This document shows positions 10,132 to 18,232 of a stretch of DNA of 64,000 nt, in pieces. The stretch is from Bradyrhizobium stylosanthis. Lineage in GTDB: Bacteria > Pseudomonadota > Alphaproteobacteria > Rhizobiales > Xanthobacteraceae. Numbering within the stretch: position 1 is the first letter of the stretch; each line of letters starts with the position of its first letter. The stretch lies in NCBI RefSeq assembly GCF_001641335.1, contig NZ_LVEM01000006.1:62300-126299 (forward strand). The letters run 5' to 3'. The translations under genes and the position numbers were made by a program. The notes beneath the pieces were generated by a model. The model searched no databases. It worked only from the letters and a program-made list of their open reading frames with translations, and was not told the DNA's origin.

Positions 10132-11853
10132 TCAGACGGCAGCGGGCAGATTTGGATCGAGGTCCTGCTTCTTCACCTTCCCTGTCGCCGTCAGCGGCAG
10201 GGCTTCGATAATACGCACTTCCGGGATCTTGTAGACGGCCATGCGCTCGGCGCACCAGGCGCGCAGGTCTTCCGCGGAGATGGTGCCGACCGCCTCCGGC
10301 TTGAGCTGGATATAGGCCACCGGCACCTGCCCCTTGTCCGGATCGTCGCGCCCGACCACGCCCGAGCCCAGCACCTTCGGATGCTGTCCGAGCAGCGCCT
10401 CGATCTCCGGCGGGAAGACGCTCATGCCCTTGACCTTGAGCATTTCCTTGCGGCGGCCGAGGAAGTGCAGGAAGCCGTCCTTGTCGATGGTGCCGATGTC
10501 GCCGGTGCGCAGCCAGCCGTCGATCAGCGACTCCGCGGTCGCCTCCGGCTTATTCCAGTAGCTCTTGAGCAGCGACGGCGTGCGCACGCGAATCTCGCCT
10601 TCCGCGCCGAGCGGCAGCAGCGCGCCGGTCTCGAAATCGGTGATCTTGAACTCGGCGCCGGGGACCGGCAGGCCGACGAAGATCGGCTGGTTGTTGAGAT
10701 CGAAGTCGTCGTCCTGGAATCCTGCCGTGAAGGTGTTGGAGGTGTGGGTCTCGGTCATGCCCCAGGCCGCTTCCATCAGGATCGTGCCGGTGAGGTCCTT
10801 CCAGCGCTTGCGATAGTCGGCATTCAGCTTCTTGACGAAGGAGACGACGCGGACCTGCTTCAGCGACGACAGGTCGAACTCGCTCCAGCGCGGATGGTCC
10901 ATCAGCTCGACGGCGCCGTCCACCGGCATCGCGGTGATCGTGACCTTGTACTTGTCGATCGCGGCCATCGCGCCGACGGCGTCCCAGCGCGCCAGCAGAA
11001 CCAGAGTCCCGCCGGAGAACAACGGAAAGATCAGGCCGAAATTCTCGCCCGCAATCCAGAACTCCGGAAAGAACGACAGGAACACGCTGCTCTCGTCCGA
11101 CAGCACCGAGATGCCGTAATTGGCCGCCGCCGTATAGACCATGTCGCGATGGGTATGGACGCAGCCCTTGGGCATGCCTGTGGTGCCGCCGGTGTAGTTG
11201 AGCGCGGCAACGTCGTCGAGGCCGGGCGGCGACAGCGGCGTCGGCGCGGACATCGCAGCAAGCGCGGGCAACAGATCGGTCGCGCCCGGGACGGCGATGC
11301 GGGGGCCGCGGATCGAGTCCGGCGTCGGGAATGCCGGCGCGGACGGCACGACATCGGCAAAGCTGGTGACGATGATCTCGCGCAGCCGCACCTCTCCCTT
11401 CACCTGCTCGACGACGGGGATCAGCTGGTCGAGCGCCACGATCACCTCGGCCTGGGTGTCGTTGAGCTCGTAGGACAATTCGAACGCGCGCGAGAGCGGG
11501 CTCACGGGAACGTGGACGGCCCCCAGCTTCAGGATGCCGAAGAACACGATGTGGAATTGCGGGCAGTTCGGCAGGAAGACGGCGACGCGATCGCCCTTGC
11601 GCACGCCCTTCGCCGCGAGCAGCGCGGCAAAGCGGTCGCTCTGCTGATCGAGCTCGGCATAGGTCGTCACGTGCCCGTAGAAGATCACCGCGGGACGATC
11701 CGGGCTCTGCTTCGCCCAGGCACGCAGATATTCCGTCAGGGGAACCTCGCCGTGCAGATAGTTCGGCGAGCGCGGCATGCCCTTCGGCCAGGCCTTATCC
11801 CACAGGCCCCGCAAGGTGGCGAGATAATCCTGCTCGTTGAGACCTGCGGTCAT
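10132..11853 (-). CDS. AMP-binding acyl-CoA synthetase
   Basis: A 573-residue member of the ANL superfamily, which adenylates a carboxylic acid and transfers it to CoA. The P-loop reads YTGGTTGMPKGCVHTH. Later signatures are MEAAWGMTETHT, GWLRTGDIGTIDKDGFLHFLGR and, near the C-terminus, the catalytic lysine in LTATGKVKKQDL. Its substrate is not apparent. It is the first gene of the two-gene operon with the fused carboxylase. A racemase-family gene ends about 150 bases upstream. Confidence 0.9.
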   Translation of the reverse strand: MTAGLNEQDYLATLRGLWDKAWPKGMPRSPNYLHGEVPLTEYLRAWAKQSPDRPAVIFYGHVTTYAELDQQSDRFAALLAAKGVRKGDRVAVFLPNCPQFHIVFFGILKLGAVHVPVSPLSRAFELSYELNDTQAEVIVALDQLIPVVEQVKGEVRLREIIVTSFADVVPSAPAFPTPDSIRGPRIAVPGATDLLPALAAMSAPTPLSPPGLDDVAALNYTGGTTGMPKGCVHTHRDMVYTAAANYGISVLSDESSVFLSFFPEFWIAGENFGLIFPLFSGGTLVLLARWDAVGAMAAIDKYKVTITAMPVDGAVELMDHPRWSEFDLSSLKQVRVVSFVKKLNADYRKRWKDLTGTILMEAAWGMTETHTSNTFTAGFQDDDFDLNNQPIFVGLPVPGAEFKITDFETGALLPLGAEGEIRVRTPSLLKSYWNKPEATAESLIDGWLRTGDIGTIDKDGFLHFLGRRKEMLKVKGMSVFPPEIEALLGQHPKVLGSGVVGRDDPDKGQVPVAYIQLKPEAVGTISAEDLRAWCAERMAVYKIPEVRIIEALPLTATGKVKKQDLDPNLPAAV

Positions 11854-12002
11854 GGCGTCCGTCCCGTGCTGCTTGTTCTTTTCGCAACGGCACGCAACGT
11901 GTCGTCACTCGACATCGTTACACGTCGAGCACGGCAGACTTCATGTCAAGGAAAACAGTTTTCCGCATCACGGCCGATGCCGCGACGCGGAAAAACCCGA
12001 CG

Positions 12003-12674
12003 TTAGGCGGTGACGAGACGAATGATCCGACGCACGGCCGACGGGATCGGCGCGACGACCGGCACCGCGAACATCGGCTGAAGCTCGCGCGCCGCTTCAC
12101 CCAGTGGCCCACCGCCGATGATGACCGCTTCCGCCCCGTCCTGCGCGATGCAGGCCTCGACCGCGCCGGCTAGTGCCGCGCGGAGCCGCGCCGGATCGCG
12201 CACAAGCTCCTCGGGATCGCCGACGGCAAAGCGCGTACCAGTGTAGAGCGAACGCAGCCCCAGCGCTTCAGGCAATGCATCGATCTTCGCTTTCAGCAGC
12301 GGCGTCGTGGTCGCCACGCCGAAGCGGCGACCGTTCCCAGCGGCTTCCAGCATCGCGGATTCGCCGATGCCGACGGCCGGCAGCTTCATCGCCGCCCTGA
12401 TCCCGGCGAGGCCGGGGTCGCCGAATGCCGATACGATGATGCCGCAACACGCGCCGGTGCGGGCCCGCGCGATCTCCTCAACCTCGGGCGCAGCCGCCTC
12501 CAGCACATCCGGCGAGACGATCATCGCGGGCGTACGTCTCGCCGTGGCGCCGACAATGTCAAATCCGTCGGCGACGACGGACCTGGCGATCGCCACCATC
12601 ATCGTGGTGGTCGCCTCGTTGCTGTTCGGATTGATCAGGAGGATGGGCGCTCGCCCAGTAGAGTCTTGACCCAT
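12003..12674 (-). CDS. Aspartate/glutamate/hydantoin racemase-family protein
   Basis: A 223-residue protein of the Asp/Glu racemase superfamily, closest in feel to hydantoin racemases (INPNSNEATTTMM near the N-terminus). Two-base racemases of this fold use a pair of cysteines. Here the first position reads VSAFGDPGL and the second VIIGGGPLGEAA, so neither has Cys, although a nearby ACCG carries two. Racemization by the usual mechanism is therefore doubtful; a lyase, isomerase or binding role is possible. It stands alone, upstream of the acyl-CoA operon and downstream of the chemoreceptor gene. Confidence 0.75.
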   Translation of the reverse strand: MGQDSTGRAPILLINPNSNEATTTMMVAIARSVVADGFDIVGATARRTPAMIVSPDVLEAAAPEVEEIARARTGACCGIIVSAFGDPGLAGIRAAMKLPAVGIGESAMLEAAGNGRRFGVATTTPLLKAKIDALPEALGLRSLYTGTRFAVGDPEELVRDPARLRAALAGAVEACIAQDGAEAVIIGGGPLGEAARELQPMFAVPVVAPIPSAVRRIIRLVTA

Positions 12675-12686
12675 CCTCCCGCTATA

Positions 12687-14369
12687 CTAGGCGGCCCGCA
12701 CGCCGGCAACGAAGGTGCTGACCTCGTCCTGGAGCGATTGCAGCTTGTTGGTCAGACGGCCGCTCGATTGCAGCACGAGGCCGGCGGCCTGGCCGGTCTC
12801 CGCCGTCGCATCGGTGACGCCGGAGATGTTCTGCGAGACCTGATCGGTGCCGGAGGCCGCCTCCTGCACGCTGTGCGCGATCGCCTGCGTCGCCGCGCCC
12901 TGCTCCTCGACTGCGGCCGCGATCGACGACGAGATCTCGTTGACCTCCATGATGGTCTTGCGGATGCTCTCGATGTTGCCGACAACCTGGTTGGTCTCGC
13001 CCTGGATCGCGGTGATCTGCGCGCCGATCTCGTCGGTCGCCTTCGCGGTCTGGCTCGCCAGCGACTTCACTTCGCTCGCGACCACCGCAAAGCCCTTGCC
13101 GGCCTCGCCCGCGCGCGCCGCCTCGATGGTGGCGTTGAGCGCGAGCAGATTGGTCTGCGAGGCGATCTGGTTGATGAGGTCGATGACCTCGCCGATCTTG
13201 TGCGCGGCGGCGGCGAGCCCCTGCACGGTGTCGTTGGTGCGCTGGCCGTCGGCGGCGGCCTTGTCGGCCACGGAAGCGGCCTGCGCGACGCGCTGGCTGA
13301 TCTCGGTGATCGAGGACGACAGCTGGCCGGCCGCGGAGGCCACCGTCTGCACGTTGCTCGAGGCCTGCTGGCAGGCGGTCGCGACGAAGCTGGCGCGATC
13401 GGTCGCCTTGTTTGCGGTTTCCGACATGCCTTGCGCGGCCTGCTGCATCTCGCGCGCCTCGTTGAAGACGTCGCGGACCACGGCCTGGACGCTCGCCTCG
13501 AACTTGCCGGCGAGATCGGCCATGGTCTTGCGCTTCTCGTCGTCGGCGCGCTGCTTGGCTTCCTGCTGCTCGGCGTGCATCCGACCCACCGCTGCCGCGT
13601 TATCCTTGAACACGGCAAGCGCCCTGGCCAGACCGCCGACCTCGTTGCTGCGATCGGTGTAGGGAACCTCGAAGGCGCTGTCGCCGGCGGCGAGACGCTC
13701 GGTCAGCGCAGTGATTTTTGCGAGCGGTTTCGTGACGCTGCGGCCGATGACGAAAGACGCCGCCAACACCAGCACCAGCACCGCGAGGCAGACCAGCGCG
13801 AACGTCATCGCATCCTGGCGGAAGACGGCATCGACGTCGTCGAGATAGATGCCGGTGCCGATGATCCAGCCCCAGGGCGCGAAGCCCTTCACATAGGAGA
13901 TTTTCCCGACCGGCTGGTCGAAGCCGGGCTTCGGCCAGAGATAGCTGTAGAAGCCCGCGCCCTGCTTGCTGACGACGTCGACGAAGCCCACGAACAGCGC
14001 GTTGCCGGTGGGATCCTTCATCCCCGACAAGTCCTTGCCATCGAGATCCGGCTTGATCGGGTGCATGACCATCTTGGGGGTCATGTCGTTGATCCAGAAA
14101 TACTCGACCTTGTCGTAGCGGAGGCTCTTGAGCTGCGCCATCGCGGCGGCCTGCGCCTGCTCGCGTGGGAGTTTTCCTTCGCTCTCGAGCTTCTGGTAGT
14201 GGGCCAGGATACCGTAGCCGACATCGACCATGTGCTGCGTCTTGGCCTGGCGGTCGGCGATCATCTGCGCGCGCAGTGTCGAGAGCGCGATCGGCGCCAG
14301 TGCGATCATGCCGAGAAGGCTGATGCCGACAATCAGGACCAGCTTGAAACTGATGCGGGAGAAAATCAT
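12687..14369 (-). CDS. Methyl-accepting chemotaxis protein with Cache sensor
   Basis: A 560-residue inner-membrane chemoreceptor. TM1 is near residues 8-32. A periplasmic single Cache domain follows (VEYFWINDMTPKMVMHPIKP, SYVKGFAPWGWIIGTGIY). TM2 is near 188-210 (LVCLAVLVLVLAASFVIG), then a HAMP domain (KPLAKITALTERLAAGD) and the cytoplasmic signalling domain whose hairpin tip reads EVIDLINQIASQTNLLALNA. The tip binds CheA/CheW. The ligand is unknown; this Cache class usually senses small organic acids. No chemotaxis kinase genes are nearby. Confidence 0.93.
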   Translation of the reverse strand: MIFSRISFKLVLIVGISLLGMIALAPIALSTLRAQMIADRQAKTQHMVDVGYGILAHYQKLESEGKLPREQAQAAAMAQLKSLRYDKVEYFWINDMTPKMVMHPIKPDLDGKDLSGMKDPTGNALFVGFVDVVSKQGAGFYSYLWPKPGFDQPVGKISYVKGFAPWGWIIGTGIYLDDVDAVFRQDAMTFALVCLAVLVLVLAASFVIGRSVTKPLAKITALTERLAAGDSAFEVPYTDRSNEVGGLARALAVFKDNAAAVGRMHAEQQEAKQRADDEKRKTMADLAGKFEASVQAVVRDVFNEAREMQQAAQGMSETANKATDRASFVATACQQASSNVQTVASAAGQLSSSITEISQRVAQAASVADKAAADGQRTNDTVQGLAAAAHKIGEVIDLINQIASQTNLLALNATIEAARAGEAGKGFAVVASEVKSLASQTAKATDEIGAQITAIQGETNQVVGNIESIRKTIMEVNEISSSIAAAVEEQGAATQAIAHSVQEAASGTDQVSQNISGVTDATAETGQAAGLVLQSSGRLTNKLQSLQDEVSTFVAGVRAA

Positions 14370-14633
14370 CGAAGCTCACATGATGGGGCAATAGTGGTAT
14401 GCCAACTTATCCCGAAGGCCTTAGCAAAGCTTTAAGCATTCGGGTTCCGTAAGAGCCCGCCTGACAGGGATTCGCGGCCACGCCGAGGTACGGCTCTTTA
14501 GATCTAGAAGACCTCGATATCGAGCCTCCCGGCGTTGACTTGGCGGAGCCTCTGGCCGAACGATCCGTGCAGACGTCAGCGTCATCCGCGGCGCTAGCGC
14601 AGCCGAGGACGGCAGCCAAGGACGAGAGGCTCC

Positions 14634-15134
14634 ATGCATCGATCGACATCCACGCCGGCCCTCGACGTGCCCGCGCTGTGCGCGGCGGAGCGGCTCTTCA
14701 TCTGGGGATTTCGCGCCAAGGCGCGGCGCGGAAGCGCCGTGCCGACCGCCGCCGACATCCAGCAGGTGTATGACCATTTTCGCGTCGGCGACGCCGTGCC
14801 ATCGCTGGAATCCATCATCGAGATCTTCGCTTGCACGGCGCACACCGCCATCGAAGTGCACTGCCCCACCTGCCCGCGCATGTCGGAGAGCGAGCACGGA
14901 ATCCTGCGCGCCATCGCCGCGGCACAGCGGGAGCACATCGAGATCACGCGCGAGCAGTTCGAATGCTGGTTGCCGCCGGTCGGTGCGGATTGGGCGCTGG
15001 CGCCGGTGCGCGGGCTCGCGACGATCTTCCGCATGGCTGGTCTCGTGATGCCCGACCGGCACGTTCGCACTTTCGATCAGGACCAGATCATGGCGATGAA
15101 GAGCTGGTTCGTGGGCAGCCCCACATTGCATTGA
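14634..15134 (+). CDS. Conserved hypothetical protein, HCPTCP motif
   Basis: A 166-residue protein that I do not recognise. It is mostly helical by composition and soluble, with no signal peptide or membrane segment. It has an IFACTAHTAIEVHCPTCP stretch with cysteines that could bind metal or be redox active. It is followed after 11 bases by a second unrecognised protein that also has clustered cysteines, and the two probably form an operon. The preceding 220 bases, shared with the chemoreceptor gene, hold no clear regulatory motif. Confidence 0.65.
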   Translation: MHRSTSTPALDVPALCAAERLFIWGFRAKARRGSAVPTAADIQQVYDHFRVGDAVPSLESIIEIFACTAHTAIEVHCPTCPRMSESEHGILRAIAAAQREHIEITREQFECWLPPVGADWALAPVRGLATIFRMAGLVMPDRHVRTFDQDQIMAMKSWFVGSPTLH

Positions 15135-15145
15135 CGGGATCGTCC

Positions 15146-15619
15146 ATGATGCAGGCTGCTCGCGCTTCTGTGCCGGTCCCGGATGCGGACCTGCCGAAAC
15201 TCTGTCCGCTCCAGGGTGCGCTTTGCGCGCGTCCGAGCGTCGAAAGCTACGATCAATTTTCCCGCGTCGCGCTGTCGCTGCTCCGCTTCATTGGAGCGGC
15301 TTACGCGACCGGTGCATCCGATTGCTGGGAGGCGGCCTATCGCTTCGCCGACGAAGCTCCCGGCATAGCCGACAGTCCGCTGCTGGTCGCGCGCGCCGCG
15401 GCGCTGGTCAGGATTTTGCGGAGCGGGCGGCCCTGCGAGCTGTGCTTCATGCCGCCGTCGTGCCGGCGCCTTTCGAAGGACGAGGCGGAGCTGATGCAGT
15501 TGCTGGCCGTCGCGCGCAGCGCGCAGCCCGGCGAACTTAAATCCGTCGTCTGCCAGTTCGTCGGTGCGGGGAAAGAAGACGCGACGACGCAGGCTGTCAG
15601 TGCGCTGGCCTGCTGCTGA
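15146..15619 (+). CDS. Conserved hypothetical protein, cysteine-rich
   Basis: A 157-residue protein of unknown function starting at the first of two adjacent ATG codons. It has paired cysteines near the N-terminus (LCPLQGALCARP), a central CELCFMPPSC cluster and a terminal ACC. The spacing suggests metal binding or a disulphide relay. No signal peptide is evident. It lies 11 bases after the gene at 14634 and ends 3 bases from the convergent TetR gene. Confidence 0.65.
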   Translation: MMQAARASVPVPDADLPKLCPLQGALCARPSVESYDQFSRVALSLLRFIGAAYATGASDCWEAAYRFADEAPGIADSPLLVARAAALVRILRSGRPCELCFMPPSCRRLSKDEAELMQLLAVARSAQPGELKSVVCQFVGAGKEDATTQAVSALACC

Positions 15620-15622
15620 GAC

Positions 15623-16222
15623 CTAGCCTCCCTTCTTGTCGAGCACGAGATCGATGGTGTGGCTCGCGATCTTGCGCAGCTGGGCTTCGTCGTCATAGGC
15701 GCGTTCGAGCACGGCGAGGCCGCGCGTCACCGTGATGATGTGCAGCGCTGTGCTTGCGGGATTGCCGTTGAATTCGCCGCGCTTCGCCGCCGCCGCCAAC
15801 GTGCCCTGAACCAGCGCGGTGATGCGCGAGACGAGGCTGGCGAAAGCCTCGCGCGCGTCTTCATCGAGCCCTTCGCCTTCCGCTGCGCCAAGCTCCATCA
15901 GGCCGCGCGTGGTCGGGCAGCCCCGCGGCGGCGAGCCGGAGCGGAAATTAGTAATGGTGAGGTCGAAGAACGCGGTGAGCCGCTTGCGCAGGCTGCCGGC
16001 GCCGAGCGCCTTTTGCAGGGCAAGGAGATAGTCGCCGGCGTAGCGCTCATAGGCCTGCAGGAACAGCGCTTCCTTGCTGCCGAACGCATTGTAGAGGCTG
16101 CCGCGCTGTACGCCGGCGTCGCGCGCGATGTCCGACAGCGAGGTGCCGCGCACGCCCTTGCGCCAGAACTGGTCGAACGCGATGCGCAGGACATCGTCAT
16201 GGTCGAACTCGCGCGGTCTCAA
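15623..16222 (-). CDS. TetR/AcrR family transcriptional regulator
   Basis: A 199-residue repressor. The N-terminal helix-turn-helix reads GTSLSDIARDAGVQRGSLYNAFGSKEALF, shown here as GTSLSDIARDAGVQ and RGSLYNAFGSK. The ligand domain contains CPTTRGLMELGAAEG, typical of the YcdC/AcrR-like C-terminal family. I favour a TTG start at 16222, seven bases after GGGAG; upstream readings cross the operator-like DNA. It is divergent from the tautomerase gene at 16381 and probably controls it and itself. Confidence 0.85.
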   Translation of the reverse strand: MRPREFDHDDVLRIAFDQFWRKGVRGTSLSDIARDAGVQRGSLYNAFGSKEALFLQAYERYAGDYLLALQKALGAGSLRKRLTAFFDLTITNFRSGSPPRGCPTTRGLMELGAAEGEGLDEDAREAFASLVSRITALVQGTLAAAAKRGEFNGNPASTALHIITVTRGLAVLERAYDDEAQLRKIASHTIDLVLDKKGG

Positions 16223-16239
16223 ATGCTGCTCCCATAGTA

Positions 16240-16284
16240 TTTGACACACCGTCAAAAACGTGATTTCTCGACATCGTGTCAAAA
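16240..16284. promoter_or_regulatory. Likely TetR operator between tetR and tautomerase genes
   Basis: A palindrome TTTGAC-ACACC-GTCAAA lies at 16240-16256. A second inverted half GTGTCAAA lies at 16277-16284 and pairs with TTTGACAC at 16240. TTGACA also resembles a -35 element. Its position just upstream of the TetR start fits autoregulation and control of the divergent gene. Inference from symmetry and location only. Confidence 0.5.
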
Positions 16285-16380
16285 ACAAATTGGGATTGAT
16301 ATCCCGTTTCGTCAACAGGCCAGCGGCCGGCGCGGATGATGCGCCCGGCCGGCCGGGCGCGCATGCACAGGAACCAGCTC

Positions 16381-16758
16381 ATGCCTCTGCTTCACATCTC
16401 GATGCGCGCGGGGAAGCCTGACGCCTACCGGCAGGCGATCCTCGACGGTCTCTACCGCGCCTTGCGCGAAGCCCTGAACGTGCCCGAAGGCGACGAGTTC
16501 ATGACCATCAACGAGCTTGCGCCCGCGAACTTCCGCTGCGGGAATGCCTACGGCGTGAATCGCAGCGAGGATGCCGTGCTGATCCAGATCACCGTGTTCG
16601 CCTCGCGCACGCCCGAGCAGAAGAAGGCGCTGTACCGGCGGATCGCCGAGCTGCTCGGCGACAATCCGGGCATCCGGCCCGAGGACGTGTTCGTGAACGT
16701 GCTCGACGCGCCCGCGGAGAACTGGTCGGTCGGAAACGGCATCGCGCAATTTGCTTGA
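16381..16758 (+). CDS. Tautomerase-superfamily protein with Pro-1
   Basis: A 125-residue member of the 4-oxalocrotonate tautomerase/MSAD superfamily. Start ATG 16381 is preceded by AGGAA and places proline directly after Met (MPLLHISMRAG), which gives the N-terminal catalytic Pro-1 of the family after Met removal. The second half (EDVFVNVLDAPAENWSVGNG) is typical of the monomer-type double-beta-alpha-beta tautomerases. Substrate unknown. It lies opposite a TetR regulator with an operator-like site between them. Confidence 0.82.
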   Translation: MPLLHISMRAGKPDAYRQAILDGLYRALREALNVPEGDEFMTINELAPANFRCGNAYGVNRSEDAVLIQITVFASRTPEQKKALYRRIAELLGDNPGIRPEDVFVNVLDAPAENWSVGNGIAQFA

Positions 16759-16867
16759 GCGGGCCAGGCGCGGAATCGCGAGCGCCCTCTTGAGAATTTC
16801 CGGCCGCAGGGGTCTGATGGCGCGCTGACTGTGATCGACAAACCGGCCGAGCCGGACGGAGAATGAA

Positions 16868-17263
16868 ATGGCCGCATTCCGGGGAAGCTGCCTGTGCGGC
16901 GAGGTCGCGTTCGAGGTCGAGGGCCCGTTCGACCATTTCCTCAACTGCCACTGCTCGCGCTGTCGCAAGGCGACGGGGACCGCACATGCCTGCGAGGTGA
17001 TCGTGAAGGCCGGCGCTCTGCGCTGGCTGCGCGGGGAAGCATCGGTTGCCCGCTTTGATCTGCCGAATGCGCGGAGCTTCGCGACCGCATTCTGCAAGAC
17101 CTGCGGCAGCCCGATGCCGCATCTCACACGCAGCGGGCGCGAGGCGATCATCCATGCCGGCGCGTTCGACGCGCCGCTGGGTGCGGCACCCGACCGGCAT
17201 GTGCAGTGGGCATCGCGCGCGGACTGGTATGTGCACGGAGATGCGCTGCCGGTGGAGGATTGA
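16868..17263 (+). CDS. GFA-family zinc protein
   Basis: A 131-residue protein of the glutathione-dependent formaldehyde-activating (GFA/CENP-V) family. The seven metal-binding cysteines are in place: CLCGEV, CHCSRCRK and CKTCGSPMPHL. Members form small Zn-binding beta folds; most have no proven substrate. ATG 16868 follows GGAGAATGA. It lies about 110 bases after the tautomerase and may be cotranscribed. Confidence 0.88.
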   Translation: MAAFRGSCLCGEVAFEVEGPFDHFLNCHCSRCRKATGTAHACEVIVKAGALRWLRGEASVARFDLPNARSFATAFCKTCGSPMPHLTRSGREAIIHAGAFDAPLGAAPDRHVQWASRADWYVHGDALPVED

Positions 17264-17302
17264 GGCCACGCCAGATCTGACCTGATACGTCTGCGAGCTG
17301 CG

Positions 17303-18229
17303 CTACCCGCCGGCAACGCACCCCTCCATGATTCCATCGAGCTCGGCCTTCGACAGCACGCCGAGCTCGGCGATGAAGACGATCCGTGACCGCGGCACGC
17401 CTGCTGCCGGCGCCTCGCCTGGGGCGAGCGTGGCGCGGCCGCCGGCGAACTGAAAGACCATCTGGCGGCCGGGCTGCTCGATGGTTTCGAACAGACCCTT
17501 TGCCCGCGCCAGCTTCGGCGCGAGCTTGCCGATGGCCTGCTGCAGGCGCGGCAGCGAGATCGGCTGCTCCGACGTCCAGCTCAGCGTCTCGAAGCGCTCT
17601 TCCGTCGGCCGTTTCGGCCCAGGGTCACGCGCGGGCGCACGATCGGCGGTGGCGGGAAACAGCAGTGCCGACGGAAGCTCGCCATGCTTCGCCTCGACCA
17701 CGACCGCGGGAACGCGCTGGGCACGGATGGCCTCGCGCATCCGGACGCCGGCGCCCGCGTCCGCCAGATCCAGCTTGCTCAACGCCACGATATCGGCGAC
17801 GCGCAATTGCGATCGCAACAGCGCATCGTCCAGCGCGGACGGCGGTGTGCCGGCGTCCATCACGCAGAGCACCGTCTCCAGCGGCGCCTCGCGCAGGATC
17901 ACCGGATCCATCAAATTGCGCACGATGTCGGAGGGATCGGCAACGCCGCTGGTCTCGATGACGATGTATTCGGGCCGGGGATCACGCCGGAGCAGCGTCG
18001 AGAGTGTGCGCAGCAGATCGCCTTCGAGCGAGCAGCAGATGCATCCATTGGCGAGACTGACCACGCCGTCGCTGGCACCCGCGATCAGCTCCGCATCGAT
18101 GTTGATCGCACCAAAATCGTTGACCACGGCAGCGATCCGCCGCCCCTCCGCATGCGCGAGCAGGTGATTCACGACCGTGGTCTTGCCGGCCCCGAGAAAA
18201 CCCGTCACCAGAAGAACGGGGACCGGCAT
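17303..18229 (-). CDS. COG0523 (CobW/YjiA family) GTPase metallochaperone
   Basis: A 308-residue G3E-family GTPase. Walker A is GFLGAGKTTVVNHLL, followed by the metal-binding CxCC motif in NGCICCSLEGD and IETSGVADPS (Walker B/G3). ALSKLDLAD is the G4 motif. The C-terminal CobW_C domain is present (VFQFAGGRATL). The family delivers Zn, Co or nickel-type ions to client enzymes. It begins 3 bases after the deacylase stop, so they are one operon; because that class of amidohydrolase is metal dependent, the GTPase may serve it. That role is inference. Confidence 0.87.
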   Translation of the reverse strand: MPVPVLLVTGFLGAGKTTVVNHLLAHAEGRRIAAVVNDFGAINIDAELIAGASDGVVSLANGCICCSLEGDLLRTLSTLLRRDPRPEYIVIETSGVADPSDIVRNLMDPVILREAPLETVLCVMDAGTPPSALDDALLRSQLRVADIVALSKLDLADAGAGVRMREAIRAQRVPAVVVEAKHGELPSALLFPATADRAPARDPGPKRPTEERFETLSWTSEQPISLPRLQQAIGKLAPKLARAKGLFETIEQPGRQMVFQFAGGRATLAPGEAPAAGVPRSRIVFIAELGVLSKAELDGIMEGCVAGG

Positions 18230-18232
18230 GGG

